Part shown: one piece after another, positions 11,732 through 23,575 of the stretch
Position numbering within the stretch: position 1 is the stretch's first letter
Layout of the letters: each line of letters begins with the position of its first letter
Position numbers and translations under genes: made by a program
DNA from: Takakia lepidozioides
Taxonomy: Eukaryota; Streptophyta; Takakiopsida; Takakiales; Takakiaceae
NCBI GenBank assembly: GCA_030704615.1
Contig: CM060731.1
Span: 84,176,756-84,240,755 of the forward strand
Direction: 5' to 3'
DNA: 64,000 nucleotides
Notes under the pieces: model-generated
What the model saw: the letters and a program-made list of their open reading frames with translations, nothing else
Databases searched by the model: none
What the model was told of the DNA's origin: nothing

Positions 11732-11921
11732 ATATACTAGTCCTAAGTATCAGAGAGAGCAGGGAAGCACTACTTTTTTCATGATTAACTAGTGGCGACT
11801 GGCGGAGTGGTCTGGACACTAAATTAGCCTACTTCACATATTGAGTGGAGCCATTGATCTGATCTGTTCGACCGTTACAGATCTAGACGTTGTCGATCTT
11901 CTTTGACTAACATACTCAACA
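11732..11921 (-). mobile_element. Inverted Copia LTR fragment
   Basis: The reverse complement starts TGTTGAGTAT and matches the LTR at 7056-7245 with only scattered differences. The match ends at about 11732, after GGACTAGTATAT. On the minus strand it is preceded by a polypurine tract, so this is the start of a 3' LTR of a minus-strand Copia element, not the 3' LTR of the plus-strand element to its left. Confidence 0.85.
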
Positions 11922-11938
11922 CCTCCCCTCGAACTTGG
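11922..11938 (-). promoter_or_regulatory. Polypurine tract of minus-strand Copia element
   Basis: On the minus strand, CCAAGTTCGAGGGGAGG sits immediately before the TGTTGAG start of the inverted LTR. This is the usual place and composition of the Copia plus-strand primer site. Confidence 0.75.
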
Positions 11939-12215
11939 AAGCTATTCATCTTTCCAAGAGAGTATATGAAAAAAAAATGTCATTCTAGTTTAGACTACAT
12001 GCTCTAATTATTGGCAGAATTCGAGTAGTCAATTGTGTAATAACATGAAGCCCTTCAAATGTATTTACTGTCATAAAGTATATAGAGATAAGAAAAAACT
12101 TAACATTCACAGGATAAATGGCTGTGATGTTGTTGGGGAGGGTGGGCCTAAACTTGAAATGTACCCTGTGTTTGAAGCAAGGTAGAGGTTGATCTGGAGA
12201 CAGTTCTGAGGGAGC

Positions 12216-13140
12216 ATGGTCTCATGCCTCCTGCAAAACAAAGACAGCGGAGAAGACGACATTCCACGACAACAGGTGAAGCAGAGGAAGGCCTTGCGTA
12301 TGCCCACACACTCAGAGAATGTTCATGCGGATATGGACTTAATCGTGTTGTCCGAAAAAGCTGACATGCCACAGTCCCCTGATCCAGCAGAATGCAAGCA
12401 AATGGTTAAGTCTGCCACTTCTGCACCTGTAAGTAGAAAGGAGGCCAGGCAAGCCTTTGTGGCAACTTCATTGATGCTCAAATCCGACATAGTGGTGCCT
12501 CCCAAACCCGCACTATCTGATGAAGTTCAAGTTGTTGTCGGACGGGTTCCCTTCTCCGGATGATCCTTCTTTCTTGGACCGACTTGTAGCACTTGTGGGG
12601 AGCTTCGAATTTTCAGATGTCATGATGGGCAATGCCTATGGTCAATGGTGTGTTAAGCAGATGGTAATACCTCTTCTTCATGACCTGCACCCTTATTTGA
12701 CACTGTTTTGTTCTCTATCATGTGTACGTGTCATGAAGTTCTTTGCATACATGAATTATTGTTCTACTCTAATGTTTCATGGGTCTGTTATGCCGGGGGA
12801 GTAGCATGTTGCACCTCCTGAGGAGAAGGCAGTCGTGCAAAAGACATTGGAAACATTTGCCATACGGCCTGGAGTATCTTGTGACCATGCAACTCAATAC
12901 CAACAGTGCATTCATGTTGTTGCACATCACAAGTACAGTACCGCACTGATGGATTCTAAATTGAAGCTTATTGTAGCTCAATCTGAATTAGAGAGTCGTA
13001 GAACTGCGTTCGTCGATGAGGCTATGGCAAAATGGGATGAGCGTGTACATGATGAAAAACAGGAGGTTAAATGGGGCTGGTCCCAAATTATCAAGGGGGT
13101 GACATCCCAAAGGTGTAGGATAACATGTTTACACATTTAG
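12216..13140 (+). pseudogene. Unrecognised ORF cluster, probably one broken gene
   Basis: Two frames carry protein-like sequence. 12216-12563 is a hydrophilic stretch of about 115 residues. 12520-13140 is a second frame interrupted once by TAG at 12802-12804; its later part is charged and helical (a heptad-like segment near ALMDSKLKLIVAQSELESRR, around 12946-13005). The frames overlap by about 40 bases, so a frameshift or an intron could join them. No family is recognised. It may be transposon-derived, as it lies between retroelement debris and a palindrome array. Confidence 0.35.
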
Positions 13141-13271
13141 AGGATGAAGCTGACAAATTGATGGACATTCTGGCGGAGGGTCGGAGAACCTCTCAATGTC
13201 CCAAGACTCCCCTAATTGTACGGGTCTTCCGTCTCATTTGGATGAATCGAGTTGACAAGACCACTCCCCTT

Positions 13272-13545
13272 TCAACACGCCAATACTGGGGGTTGGTTCA
13301 TTTTTCTAAAAATGAACAAAAAAGCGATTGCCAATGCTGACAGTCGTTTCATTTTTCCAAATAAAAAAAACGACCGCCAATACTGGCGGTCGCTTCGTTT
13401 TTTTTATAAAAAAAAACGACCGCCAATATTGGCAGTCGCTTCAATTTTCTTAAAAAGAAAAGAAAAAACGACCGCCAATACTGTTGGTCGCTTCATTTAA
13501 AATTTAAAGATAAAATAAAATAAAACGACCGCCAGGCCACCGGGT
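13272..13545. repeat. Array of five to six palindromes, GCCAATACTGGC type
   Basis: Palindromes with the form CGACCGCCAATACTGGCGGT and its variants have centres near 13284.5, 13335.5, 13381.5, 13427.5 and 13479.5, with a half-copy at about 13530. The step is 46-52 bp. Spacers are A- and T-rich runs that are themselves partly complementary, so longer hairpins could form. Arm changes are often unmatched. It is unrelated in sequence to the GGYRCC arrays but similar in layout. Confidence 0.8.
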
Positions 13546-13762
13546 TTGAACCCCGGACCTGTCGAGAGGCGCCTCGCCACGTGGCGAGGCGCGACAGGTC
13601 CAAAAATTCCACACACGGACAGAGGCAGGTCAGCGGGTTTGAACCCGCGACCTCTCGACAGGAGCGGAGAGGTGGCGAGGCGCAACTGGCCAGTCGCGCG
13701 ACACGTGGCGCGACGCAATTGGCTAGTCGTCCCTCTTCATGCACAAGGCTTTTGGGGGGGGG

Positions 13763-13770
13763 TATATAAA
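13763..13770 (+). promoter_or_regulatory. TATA box upstream of the 14101 ORF
   Basis: TATATAAA sits between a G-run and a C-rich stretch, 330 bases upstream of the ATG at 14101. A leader this long would need a 5' UTR of about 300 bases or an intron. Two GGGTTTGAACCC-type sequences (near 13542 and 13638) lie just upstream. The context could equally be an LTR promoter. Confidence 0.45.
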
Positions 13771-14100
13771 CCCTTCCCCCTCCCCTCTATGATCACTTTT
13801 GCTCCTCTGTGTGTGCGATTCCTTGGCTTTCTGTAGTCTTCAGACTTCATTGTTTGGCATTGACAACGTGAGGTGCAAAGGTGTTTATTTGGGGAGGGAG
13901 AGGTTTCGTCGATTTTTTATTTGGTCGGTCCCACCAGTTCAACCCTTCTTCACCGTTTCACCGTTCTAGCATCATTTCTTCACTGTTTTACCATTTTAGG
14001 ATCTCCTGTGGCCCTTTTTTTACAATATACGAAGATATCCTCCACACGTCCATTACCCTTTTTTCTTTTCCATCACCTGTAGTGGCAAACGGTTTATATA

Positions 14101-14874
14101 ATGTCAGGGAATGCGAGCTCAAATACTGGGCCGGAGTTGTCGTCTCGAGGTCGGGGTAAAAATAGGAAAACGAAACATGCCCACGAGCGAGATAGTCAGA
14201 TCAACAAGCAAGACTATCCGGGACCAGAGGCCAGGGACGTGGTAAATAAAGTGGTAGTTGATTATTTCAAAGAAAAGGACATGATGAGGCTGCAAAGTGC
14301 TTATGTTCGACATGGATACGAGGGGTTTTGTATTTTTCTGTAGAATATGGAGAGGAGAATGAGGGAGGCTTTGGCTAGAGATGAGTGGACGGAGGAGATG
14401 AACAAGCGGAAATTCTTACAGTGGCTCGAGAGTAGGGCGAAAGATGCCACGTGGAATTTGAGGCAGGTAATGAAGACAGTGGTGCGTAGAACAACCGAAG
14501 GTCGGGTGCCTAGCTGGGAGAAGGACTTGTTCCAGCGTGTCGAGTGGTTGGCGGACACGGCAGGGCCCTATGTGAGACACCGGACTAGGGCAGTCCCTTG
14601 GAAGACAGGGTCATCGAGCGTGGGAGGCAGTACAGAATTTATTTACGTCAACACAAGTGCACAGCTACTACAGCTTGACGCCTACAAAGAAGGAGGGTAT
14701 GCCAGAGTTCGTAAGGTTAAAATTGTTGAGGACTCAAGAATACCGCAAAATTGGGAGCTAGCGGGAAAAACACCCAAGGACAAAAACCCGAAAGTTGCGC
14801 TCAGCCAACATAACAACGAGACTTTGGCTGTGAAGTTCCAGCATGTGTTAAGTGAATTTACAGCATTGTGCTAA
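14101..14874 (+). pseudogene. Unknown protein ORF with a single in-frame TAG
   Basis: One frame of 257 codons runs from the ATG at 14101 to the stop at 14872-14874, interrupted only by TAG at 14341-14343. The N-terminal 40 residues are Ser/Gly/Arg/Lys-rich and probably disordered. The middle is charged and helical (MERRMREALARDEWTEEMNK). The C-terminal half has beta-like segments around EFIYVNTSAQLLQLD. No known family is recognised. A retroelement gag-like or a captured host gene are both possible. The single stop suggests recent inactivation, or an error. Confidence 0.5.
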
Positions 14875-15788
14875 AATATATTTTTATGACTTTTAGAACC
14901 AATTAATGGGACGGCATGATCTATAGAGAGTATTAAAACCAATTGATATGGGCTTTGAACTCGAGACCTACTCGCGAATATGAGGAGTGAGAATAATTTA
15001 AAAACATTCCAAAAACTTTTGTTGTGTCAGGGATTCATCCTAAAATCTCCAAGGAGTGAATTTGGAGGAAAAACAAAGAAATTATTGGAATCCTGGAAAT
15101 TAAAAGGTGCCAGCACAGAAAATTAAAGTGACCAATGAGAAGGAAGGAACCATTGGTATCTAAGAAATAGAGCGTTGTCTCTTGAAGGACAAGGATGAAA
15201 AAGGACAAGGAGGCGAAAGGGAGAGATGACTGAAGAACATGGATCAGAATAGGAATCAAGAAAATAGACTAGATGAGGGGTGGTAGTATGAGAGACTATG
15301 ATCTGAAACTATGAAGAAGGCTTATTTACATAAAGGAAATAAATAGTAGCATAGGAAATAGGAAAGCGATGAAGAACTATAATATTTGTGATCATTTTCC
15401 ATATTATAAAAAAATCAGTTTTCCATTCCCTTCGTTTTGTGACATAAATAAATAATTATGTAGCATATACAATTCAGAAATGGAGGGAAAATATGGACAA
15501 ACATTGGTGCGTATGCCGGGAGCAAACTTTTGTCTGCTCTCGTAAGTTGAGTTTAAAGCTTTTTCTGATCTAGCTGAAAAGGATCAGGGTTATATTGCTC
15601 GAGTGAAAATAATAATAATAATAATGGAAACTCAAAATATATCTATTTTATTTATTTAAATGTGATATGTATTCTGGAGCTGACTATAAATGCTCTAAAG
15701 GATTTAAAAGATACCATAGCAGTTTCGGATTTCACAATGACAAGGAATCACTTAAACAACACAATTTTGGTGTCCAAAGATTTAAATT
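14875..15788. other. No recognised gene
   Basis: A/T-rich, with an AAT microsatellite near 15610-15626. It is probably the internal or flanking part of the retroelement that leaves the RNase H remnant at 15789. Confidence 0.5.
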
Positions 15789-16238
15789 ATGAATCTGTTG
15801 CAAGAAGTCCCACATTCATGGAAGTTACTTTTTGATGGGGCTGCTCGTAATAATCCAAGCCATGCAGCAATTGGTGTGGTTTTAATTGATCCGTTCGGTC
15901 TAATATATAAGCAATTAGCTGAGTATATTGGTTTCCCAATTTCTAATAATGTGGCAGAATATAAAGCTCTCATAAGGGGTTTGGAGGAAACGAAGCTTCA
16001 TGGCATTTCTAGTGTTGAAATTAATACAGACTCTGAATTGGTCTAGTGTCAAATCACTAGAGAGTATTATATTTATGATAGGAAACTTTGTCAATTGAAT
16101 GAAGAAGTCCAGAAGTTGTTAAAATTATTTGACTCTGTCACAATAAAATGTATTCCAAGGGAGGAAAATCACCTAGCAGACTCATTAGCAAACATAGCTT
16201 TGAATGCTAGAGTGGGGTTAGAAAGAGTGTTACATTGA
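15789..16238 (+). pseudogene. Ribonuclease H domain remnant
   Basis: A frame of about 149 codons with one TAG (16044-16046). The four acidic RNase HI positions are visible in order: LLFDGAA, NVAEYKALIRG, EINTDSEL and HLADSLANIA. This type (starting WKLLFDGAARNN) is typical of the RNase H module in plant Ty3-type polyproteins or of related domesticated proteins. No reverse transcriptase accompanies it, so it is an isolated fragment, cut close to the left end of copy A. Confidence 0.8.
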
Positions 16239-16290
16239 ATTCAGACCACTGAATTATTGAGCGTCATGCCCAATGCAATCTCTTTAAACC

Positions 16291-16565
16291 GAGGTTTATT
16301 ATTTCATGAGCAGAAACCATGAGCCATGAGCCATGAGCCGCATGAGCGGTGAGCCGAAGTCTAAGATATGCGGATTTCATGAGCGGACTCCTCCAAATTT
16401 GGAAATGCGGCAGATTAAACAAGTATTAAAATAATAGTTTTTTAATTTGACCTTGCCGTTTTTGGACGTTCCAGATCATGTAATGCGGCGAAGATATGTC
16501 GTCAGTAACAAGTCCGCTCATGGTTTTTTAGATCCGCTCATGGAAATAAGTGACCGTGCAACGGG
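16291..16565. repeat. Left terminus of copy A with subterminal ATGAGC repeats
   Basis: It opens GAGGTTTATTATTTCATGAG and then repeats CATGAGC or its reverse complement about ten times up to 16545, often as CATGAGCGG / CCGCTCATG. Clusters of short repeats just inside a terminus are typical transposase-binding sites. The same order is present at 50282 and, inverted, at 33720-33793. Confidence 0.75.
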
Positions 16566-17134
16566 AAATCCAGTATACCACTGCAAAAGGACGTCGCATA
16601 CTGGCCTGTATAGAGTATTCCGCGGTTTTACATGCCTTAACATTGGAATGAAGCTGATCCTTTTGCCGCGATTGAACCAATGGAGTCTGCACCAATAGAG
16701 TCTGCAGTACTTCACAATTCTGTCTTCTTCGGGTATTCGGCGGGAAAGGTTTGCAACTGAACTGGGAAATAAGGTGCCGCATTAGGGTTGGCACGTGCGA
16801 AATTTCGGAGCGGTTTGGTGTTGGCGAAGGCCGCCTCTACCAGTACCTACGACGATACTTGGAAATGCGGCGCCGCATTTCCTTGTCGGAGGTCGAATGA
16901 GGAAAGCAAGTTTTCGGAAAGCAGAAAAAACATGAACCCTCCAACATACAAAAATACATGCACGTGGAAACAAGTGAACGATATAGTAATATCTTAGTTC
17001 GAGCAAAACAGGTTACTGGTAGGCAAGACATATGTCGGACCTTTCTGTGGCCAGAGTCTGTGGTACTGGCAGTAGTACAGTTCTACTATCCGAAAAGGAT
17101 GGGCGTACCATTGTATTGGGACCGCAAGCCAAGC

Positions 17135-20100
17135 TCACTGGTCCCCTGGATCCATATTCAGAAGAGTGTGAACCTCCTGGGGGCTCAACCCTGGTGCATG
17201 TATGAAGTGATGAGTTGTGGAATTACAACGGAGTCTCTTCAGGTACACGTAGTACAAATGCTTGCAAGGGCAGTATGATGCCCCCTTGTTCGCCATGATC
17301 TGGAAGTCGGTGCAAGTGCAGGTGGGTAATTCTGAAATGGTGATGGTGTATACCTCATTGCGAACAGCTGAGCCTGTCGTGGCCATCTGATACACACGCC
17401 CAAATCCTGGTGGGGGCACTTCTGTCGAGCTCTGGATTGTACAGTTCATCCGAAGTGCATTCTCCATCCTTGTCTCGTTCACTTTTGAGGGAGGTCGCCG
17501 CCTCTTCGATTTCCCCCAACGGTGTGTAGGATGCTTAGAGCTGTCGTGTCCCATTGTTCTTGCTCTCACAGGGGTCGATGGTGGAGGCTGTGGAAGCAGA
17601 AATGGTTGTCTGGGGACGTCAGTGCGCTGCACCATCCGAAATCCTGTGGCGGTAAGGGCGTCGGCCTCAACCTGACTCAGATCGCAGCCTGGTTCCACCG
17701 GCCACACCGGGGGAGCCTCTGGCATTGTTTGTATGCCGTACTTGGGCTTTCCATACACGCAAGTCATAATGTTGTGCCTGCAGAACCAGAACTGGGTGGT
17801 TGTCGCCTCCGCAAACTTTGCATGGACAAATCTTCCTGTAAAAGTAGGAGCAGGGACAGCCCCATCTGGATTCCTCCTTATCATCTCTAAACAACGTTGC
17901 CGTGTATCCACATGATTTGTGGAACACCTTCCTCGAAACGACGGCTTTGTGCGAGCAATTCTCCACTGTGATGCAGACACAGTCGTCTCCACAATGGCTT
18001 GGCCATACTGCATAACAGCGGGCGGAATCTGGGGCAAGGGAGCGGTGGGAATTTCTCACACGAAATCCCCGGTTGTAGGCGACGGCGATCTGGAATTTCT
18101 TGGGCTTCCACTGCTGGAAGACACATTGTGCGGCAACATGACGGGACCTCGAGGTGCTGTCCGAATGTTCCTGTCGGATCTCCAGGAATCCTCTTCGCAC
18201 CCGGGTTCCTCTTCAATCCTCCGCCTCACAGGGCGAGTCCGGACGTCCCCCTCTAGGTGTTCACCTCTTCGGTGCAGAGGCGTCCCTTTGATCTTCTCTC
18301 ACAATGCTGTCGCCCATTTCAGTGGATTCTTGGACCTTGAAGCTGTTCGTACCAACAATTCCTCCCTGTCCGGCCCAAAGCCCCATTGTTTGCCGCTCAG
18401 GAACTTGTAGTACGTGGCTTGCTGCATGATTGCTCTGTCGATGTCCTCCGTTGTGGCCGTCACTACGTCCACCAGATGTGCGGCAGAAGACCCTCGCCAG
18501 GAGGAGTGGACCGATTCTGCCATATTCGTGTTCGGCATGTCCGTGTCGGAATCCAAGCACCGCTCCTAGAAGGACACAGACAATGGTGAGGGACCAATCG
18601 AAATGTCCGTAACAGAAAGACAAATGAACGAAAATGACAGCAGCCTACCTCCCGCATGTACTGTCCGAACTGTCGATACCGAAAATGCCACCACCCCAAC
18701 CAGCTGTGCAATGCTCCCAGATTGGTTGTCTCCACTACACCTGACGTGTTCCACCAAGCCTCGATGATAGCAAACTTAACCTCCGCGTCATCAAATGTGG
18801 GTGCATCCTTCCACGCCGTACAAAGGACACGGTGTTCAGCCTGGAATGAGCTAGCAACAAATTTGGAAGTGTAGTGAGATAGACTCTGCATCCAATGGAA
18901 TCCACAGGATCTCTCTTTCCCCTCCATTGGAACATTGGGATCCTCACCGTACACACGCCGCACCGCTGCCCAGTTGGCCTGAGCGTTGTCTGCCATGAAT
19001 CCCCTGAAATTGGGCTCTGGCAATCCCGCCCTTGCCATCTGCTCGTTTATGCCCTCCCACATATGCATCTCGGACTGTGTGTCCTCCCCTTTCATCTCGC
19101 AGATTGCAATCGTCATGAGCCTCTTGGAGTGATAGTCATAAACATGCGCACCCATAGTCACCCACTGATGGTTTGTAATTCGCTTGATGTGATCAAACAT
19201 CACCCAAGCATTCGACAAGTTTCCAGTTGTCATGCGAGTGACCAAGTCGACTCCACTCCCAGGCCCACACGTCGACATTTTGAAAATGTAACAACGATCG
19301 GATTCGTTGCCTTGCCCTGGAAACCTGCTACCTTGGATGTAGTCATATCCAGTCATTCGTTTCACCTCCAGGATTGAGTACATGTCCGACCCCCTGCCGA
19401 ACTCCTGCTTGCAAGATACGATGTGATTCCGCACATTCGGACTACAAATGTGCGAGACGGACTCCAAGAGGTCACGCATCTCGTCTTCGGTCAAGGGCTC
19501 TCGGTCGGAACCATCTTCAGACATGATTTTGCCAAGAGCAATCTTGTGGGCTGCCTTCAGCTGAATCTGCTTTGGTCTGGCTCCGGGGCTCAATTTCACC
19601 TCCTCTTTTATGATGTCGTGTGCTTCCTGCACAGCCTCATGCATGTTGCCTCTCGCCAAGGGGTGGCAGTGGACCCCAACGTGTATGCAAGCTCTAGTCA
19701 AGTCCGGGAGCAAATGGATTACGTAATATTGCTTGGCTCTGCACATGGACATACACGTCGGTGGTTCTTTCCAATGTGCACACTTGAAAGAACCCGCAGG
19801 AGCTTGGTTGGAGACAATGAATGGATGATGCGTTGTGCCAGTCCAATCCGTCTCGTTTCTCCGCCCTCCTTGGAGAGAAAGTGGAAGCAGGTGGGATTGA
19901 GGCACCTCAGCTTCCCCGCACAGAAGACATATCGTACACGAACACCATCAGCAATTTTCGTGCTACTGGTCTTCGTCACACACCAGGGGTGTCCGTCATG
20001 CTTTCGATCCATGTCTGTTAACATCCCGGAGGCTTTGTTTGACGAAACAGGAACAGGTGGAAACTCGAAGATGACATTGCCATCGACTTCGGGAGGCAGA

Positions 20101-20743
20101 AACGTTACCTTTTTGACTGGGAATTTGGCATAGTCGAGAGCAGCCAGCTCGGAGCGAGAACCATCGAGGTGATGTTGTCGTAGGAGCTGCACAATGGACC
20201 GGGTTGGAGTTATGCTCGAGGGCACATGCGTAGCACTACAGAGACGTCCATGCCGGATTTGAACGACCGTGTGGAGGACATGGGTACCTCAATGCAATCA
20301 TCTTCCTCGTCGGAAATGTCGAATACGTCCACACGAGAAGCTATGGAGGGTCTTGACGGTCCAGGTCGGGAATGATTATCGTTGCATACCTCTCTGTTGG
20401 CAGTGGCCGCCTGTCAGTTTCCGGACTCCTTTGTGGATGGTGTGGGCAGCGACTGATTCGGAAAGGGAATGGGCATTCCCACAGCTCGGTACAGGATGGT
20501 GTCTGATGGGGGGACGCGCCATTCCATTCCGCAACCTCCGTCGTTACCTAGCACGACAATGGTCTCGTCAACCTGCCCAGAAACATCCTTCCTTTCTTCT
20601 TCCAAATAAATTGTGCCCGGTTTGAGCTTGAATTTAGAACAAAGGTAAGTTTCAGTCACTCTGCAAAGTCCTCCCTCGTTTGGGATCCAGGCTCTCCCAA
20701 GTTGGGGAGGACAACAAACTATAGCGTAGGAATTCGGAGCCAT
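17135..20743 (-). pseudogene. MULE-like SWIM transposase, copy A, decayed
   Basis: Homologue of the copy B gene at 51118-54725, with the same exon pair and the same intron of about 83 bases near 18566-18648. Differences that break it include CGA-to-TGA changes near 20417 and 18301, and frame changes near 20225 and 19880. Long intact stretches remain: the catalytic region in 18649-19860 (with FMADNAQANW) and the SWIM end in 17135-18037. The stops seen are C-to-T changes, two of them at CpG, as expected from cytosine methylation followed by deamination. Confidence 0.85.
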
Positions 20744-21254
20744 CGAAGACCGCACGAAGTTGGCAAGTGCAAGGATCAGTATAGCGAGAGACCAAGGCTC
20801 ATAGGCACCACGTCAGTGGTAATGCGGAGTCCATCGCCGATTGAAGTAGAAGTATTGTTTCAAGCTACATGCATGAAGGTGGGCGGTGTGATTCCATATG
20901 CAGTAAGTGACACAATGATGGCCGATTCGGCGACGAAAATAACATCTCCTGACAGTGGATCAAGTAGTAGTATTCGGGGTGCAGACATGAACGTTCGCAC
21001 TGTCAAGTGCCAGGGGTGCTAGTTAAAACGGTTAGATACCCAAGTTGTGCTCATTAACACAGGCCGCAATTGTGTTGTTTCGGAGCACTGCAACCCATTG
21101 CACATGGATGAATGGGAAGGCGGTCCCGCAACCCAGTTCGACATCATCCACTCCTTGATTGTGATCGGAAATGCGGTACCGGATTTCCGTCCGATTTCTT
21201 TCATTGGAATCCAGAGAGGTTACCCATATCTGACGTGTGTGCTACTTTCGATTG

Positions 21255-22985
21255 CTGTTGGACGGAAATACGGAGCCGCATTTCAATTTTGAATCTTAGT
21301 CATGCACCAGTGCCACTTAAATGCGGCACCGCATTTCCGTCCACCAGAGACCTTCATATTCTTCAGAACGGAAAAGTGATACTGCATTTCCGTTACGACT
21401 GAAAACCGTGAACCACCGGAACTGTAATGCGGCACCGCATTTCCGTCCGAGTCCCGCCTTCGGACATTCCAGATCGGAAATACGGCGCCGCATTTCCGTT
21501 TTCAATCTGTGCCATGGAGCTTGGGGACCGAAATGCGGCACAGCATTTCCGTCCGGGGCACTGTATCATACTCTGCAGAACGGAAATTCGGCACCGCATT
21601 CCCGTTCTGAGTCAAAATCGTTATCCACCGGAACTGTAATGCGGCACCGCATTTCCGTCCCAGTCCCGTGGCTTGGAGCTGTTGGACCGAAATGCGGCAA
21701 GCATTTCCGTCGGGGCAGTGTTTTTTATACTCTGTAGCACGGAAATTCGGTACCGAATTCCCGTTCCAAGTCAAAATCGTGATCCACCGGAACTGTAATG
21801 CGGCACCGCATTTCCGTCCCAGTCCCGCCTTCGGACATTCCAGATCGGAAATGCGGTGCCGCATTTCCATTTTCAATCTGTGGCAGTGAGCTGTGGGACG
21901 GAAATGCGGCACCGCATTTCCGTCCGGGGCAGTGTTTCATACTGTCCCGAACGGAATTGCGGCACCGCATTCCCGTCCTGAGTGAAAATCATGATCCAGC
22001 GGAACTGAAATGCGGGATCGCAATTCCTTCCGAGTCCCGCCATCGGACATTCCAGAACGGAAATGCGGCGCCGCATTTCCGTTTTCAATCTGTGGCTTGG
22101 AGCTGTCGGACCGAAATGCGGCACAGCATTTCCGCCCGTGGCAGACTTTCGTACTCTTCAGAATGGAATTTATGTGCCGCATTCCCGTTTCTGAGTGAAA
22201 ATCATTATCCAACGGAACTGTAATGCGGCAACGCATTTCCTTCCGAGTCCCGCCTTCGAACATTCCAGAATGGAAATGCGGCGCCGGATTTCCGTTTTCA
22301 ATTTGTGGCATGTAGCTGTGGGACGGAAATACGGCACCGCAATTCCGCTTTGGGCAGACTTTCATACTGTTAAGAACGGAATTGCGGCACCGCATTCCCA
22401 TCCTCAGTGAAAATCGTGATCCACCGGAACTGTAATGCAACACCGCATTTCCGTCCTAGTCCCGCCTTCGGACATTCCAGATCGGAAATGCGGCGCCGCA
22501 ATTCCGTTCCAGTCCCGCCTTCGGACATTCCAGATCGGAAATGAGGCGCCGCATTTCCGTTCCAGTCCCGCCTTCGGACATTCCAGATCGGAAATGAGGC
22601 GCCGCATTTCCGTTCCAGTCCCGCCTTCGGACATTCCAGATCGGAAATGCGGCGCCGCATTTCCGTTTTCAATCTGTGGCAGTGAGCTGGGGACGGGAAT
22701 GCGGCACCAGCATTTCCGTCCGGGGCAGTGTTTCATACTGTCAAGAACGGAATTGCGGCACCGCATTCCCGTCCTGAGTGAAAATCCTGATCCACAGGAA
22801 CTGAAATGCGGGATCGCAATTCCTTCCGAGTCCCGCCATCGGACATTCCAGAACGGAAATGCGGCGCCGCATTTCCGTTTTCAATCTGTGGCATGGAGCT
22901 GCAGGGCGGAAATCTGGCATCGCATTTCCGTCCGGGGCAGACTTTCATACTCTTCAGAATGGAATTTCCACTCTCTTTCATCTAG
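21255..22985. repeat. 53-bp-period palindrome array, copy A
   Basis: From 21327.5 to 22918.5 I measured 31 consecutive palindrome centres; the mean step is 53.0 bp and almost every step is exactly 53. The consensus is GAAATGCGGYRCCGCATTTC. Spacers of about 31 bp fall into four types that recur in order, so a higher-order unit of 4 x 53 = 212 bp can be recognised, with local shuffling and three nearly identical units in a row at 22490-22655. The array lies in the 2-kb space between the divergently transcribed transposase and methyltransferase-like genes. No coding function is credible; ORFs across it are by-products of the repeat. Confidence 0.93.
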
Positions 22986-23575
22986 CGCTGGGACGGAAAT
23001 GCCATGATATGTGAACACGTGGACAAACGGAATTGCGGCACTTGTCTGCTCTCATGTGTCTGAAGTGACAAGAGGCGGCGCGGCCTGACCGTTGGTTAAT
23101 GTTCGTTTTGGACGGCAGGCGTACCCTTGACGATGGAGAGTTTCGTAATGACGCATAGTCCACGCGGACACACTTTCATGGAAGCCTTTCGAATCCAAGT
23201 GGTGCATTACTGCCGTTACATCTTCTGTCGTGTCTACTCAGCCACCCCTCTCGCGCCCTTTCCATCTGCACTCTTCTCCCATTTTCCTGTCTCTGTTCTT
23301 CTTATGCTCGAACCTGAGAGGGGGGGAGGGGAGTTGTGCACCAGACAGAGAGACCTCGTCGCAAGCTCCGAAAATTATACTTCGGACGTAGGCCAATGCC
23401 GAAGGGGAGGAAGCAGATGCGTCTACAAGAGGAGATTGCCATCTCCGAGCAGCAGGCCACTCAGGCAACCCAGCCACCAGTGAGAGCTCCATGCGATCGG
23501 GCTGCGCGCAGCTGATCGAGCACCGAACCCCCCATTTTGCTTCTGTAATTCTTAGACTGAATGCTAGGAGACTTG

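Noticed and set aside
13540-13660. GGGTTTGAACCC-type B boxes suggesting a tRNA or SINE
   Set aside because: No A box at the right distance and no cloverleaf; they look like short palindromes.
21255-22985. Many ORFs of 60-190 codons across the palindrome array on both strands
   Set aside because: They are by-products of the 53-bp repeat: the translations are the same short peptides repeated, on both strands, and 53 is not a multiple of three, so frames rotate.
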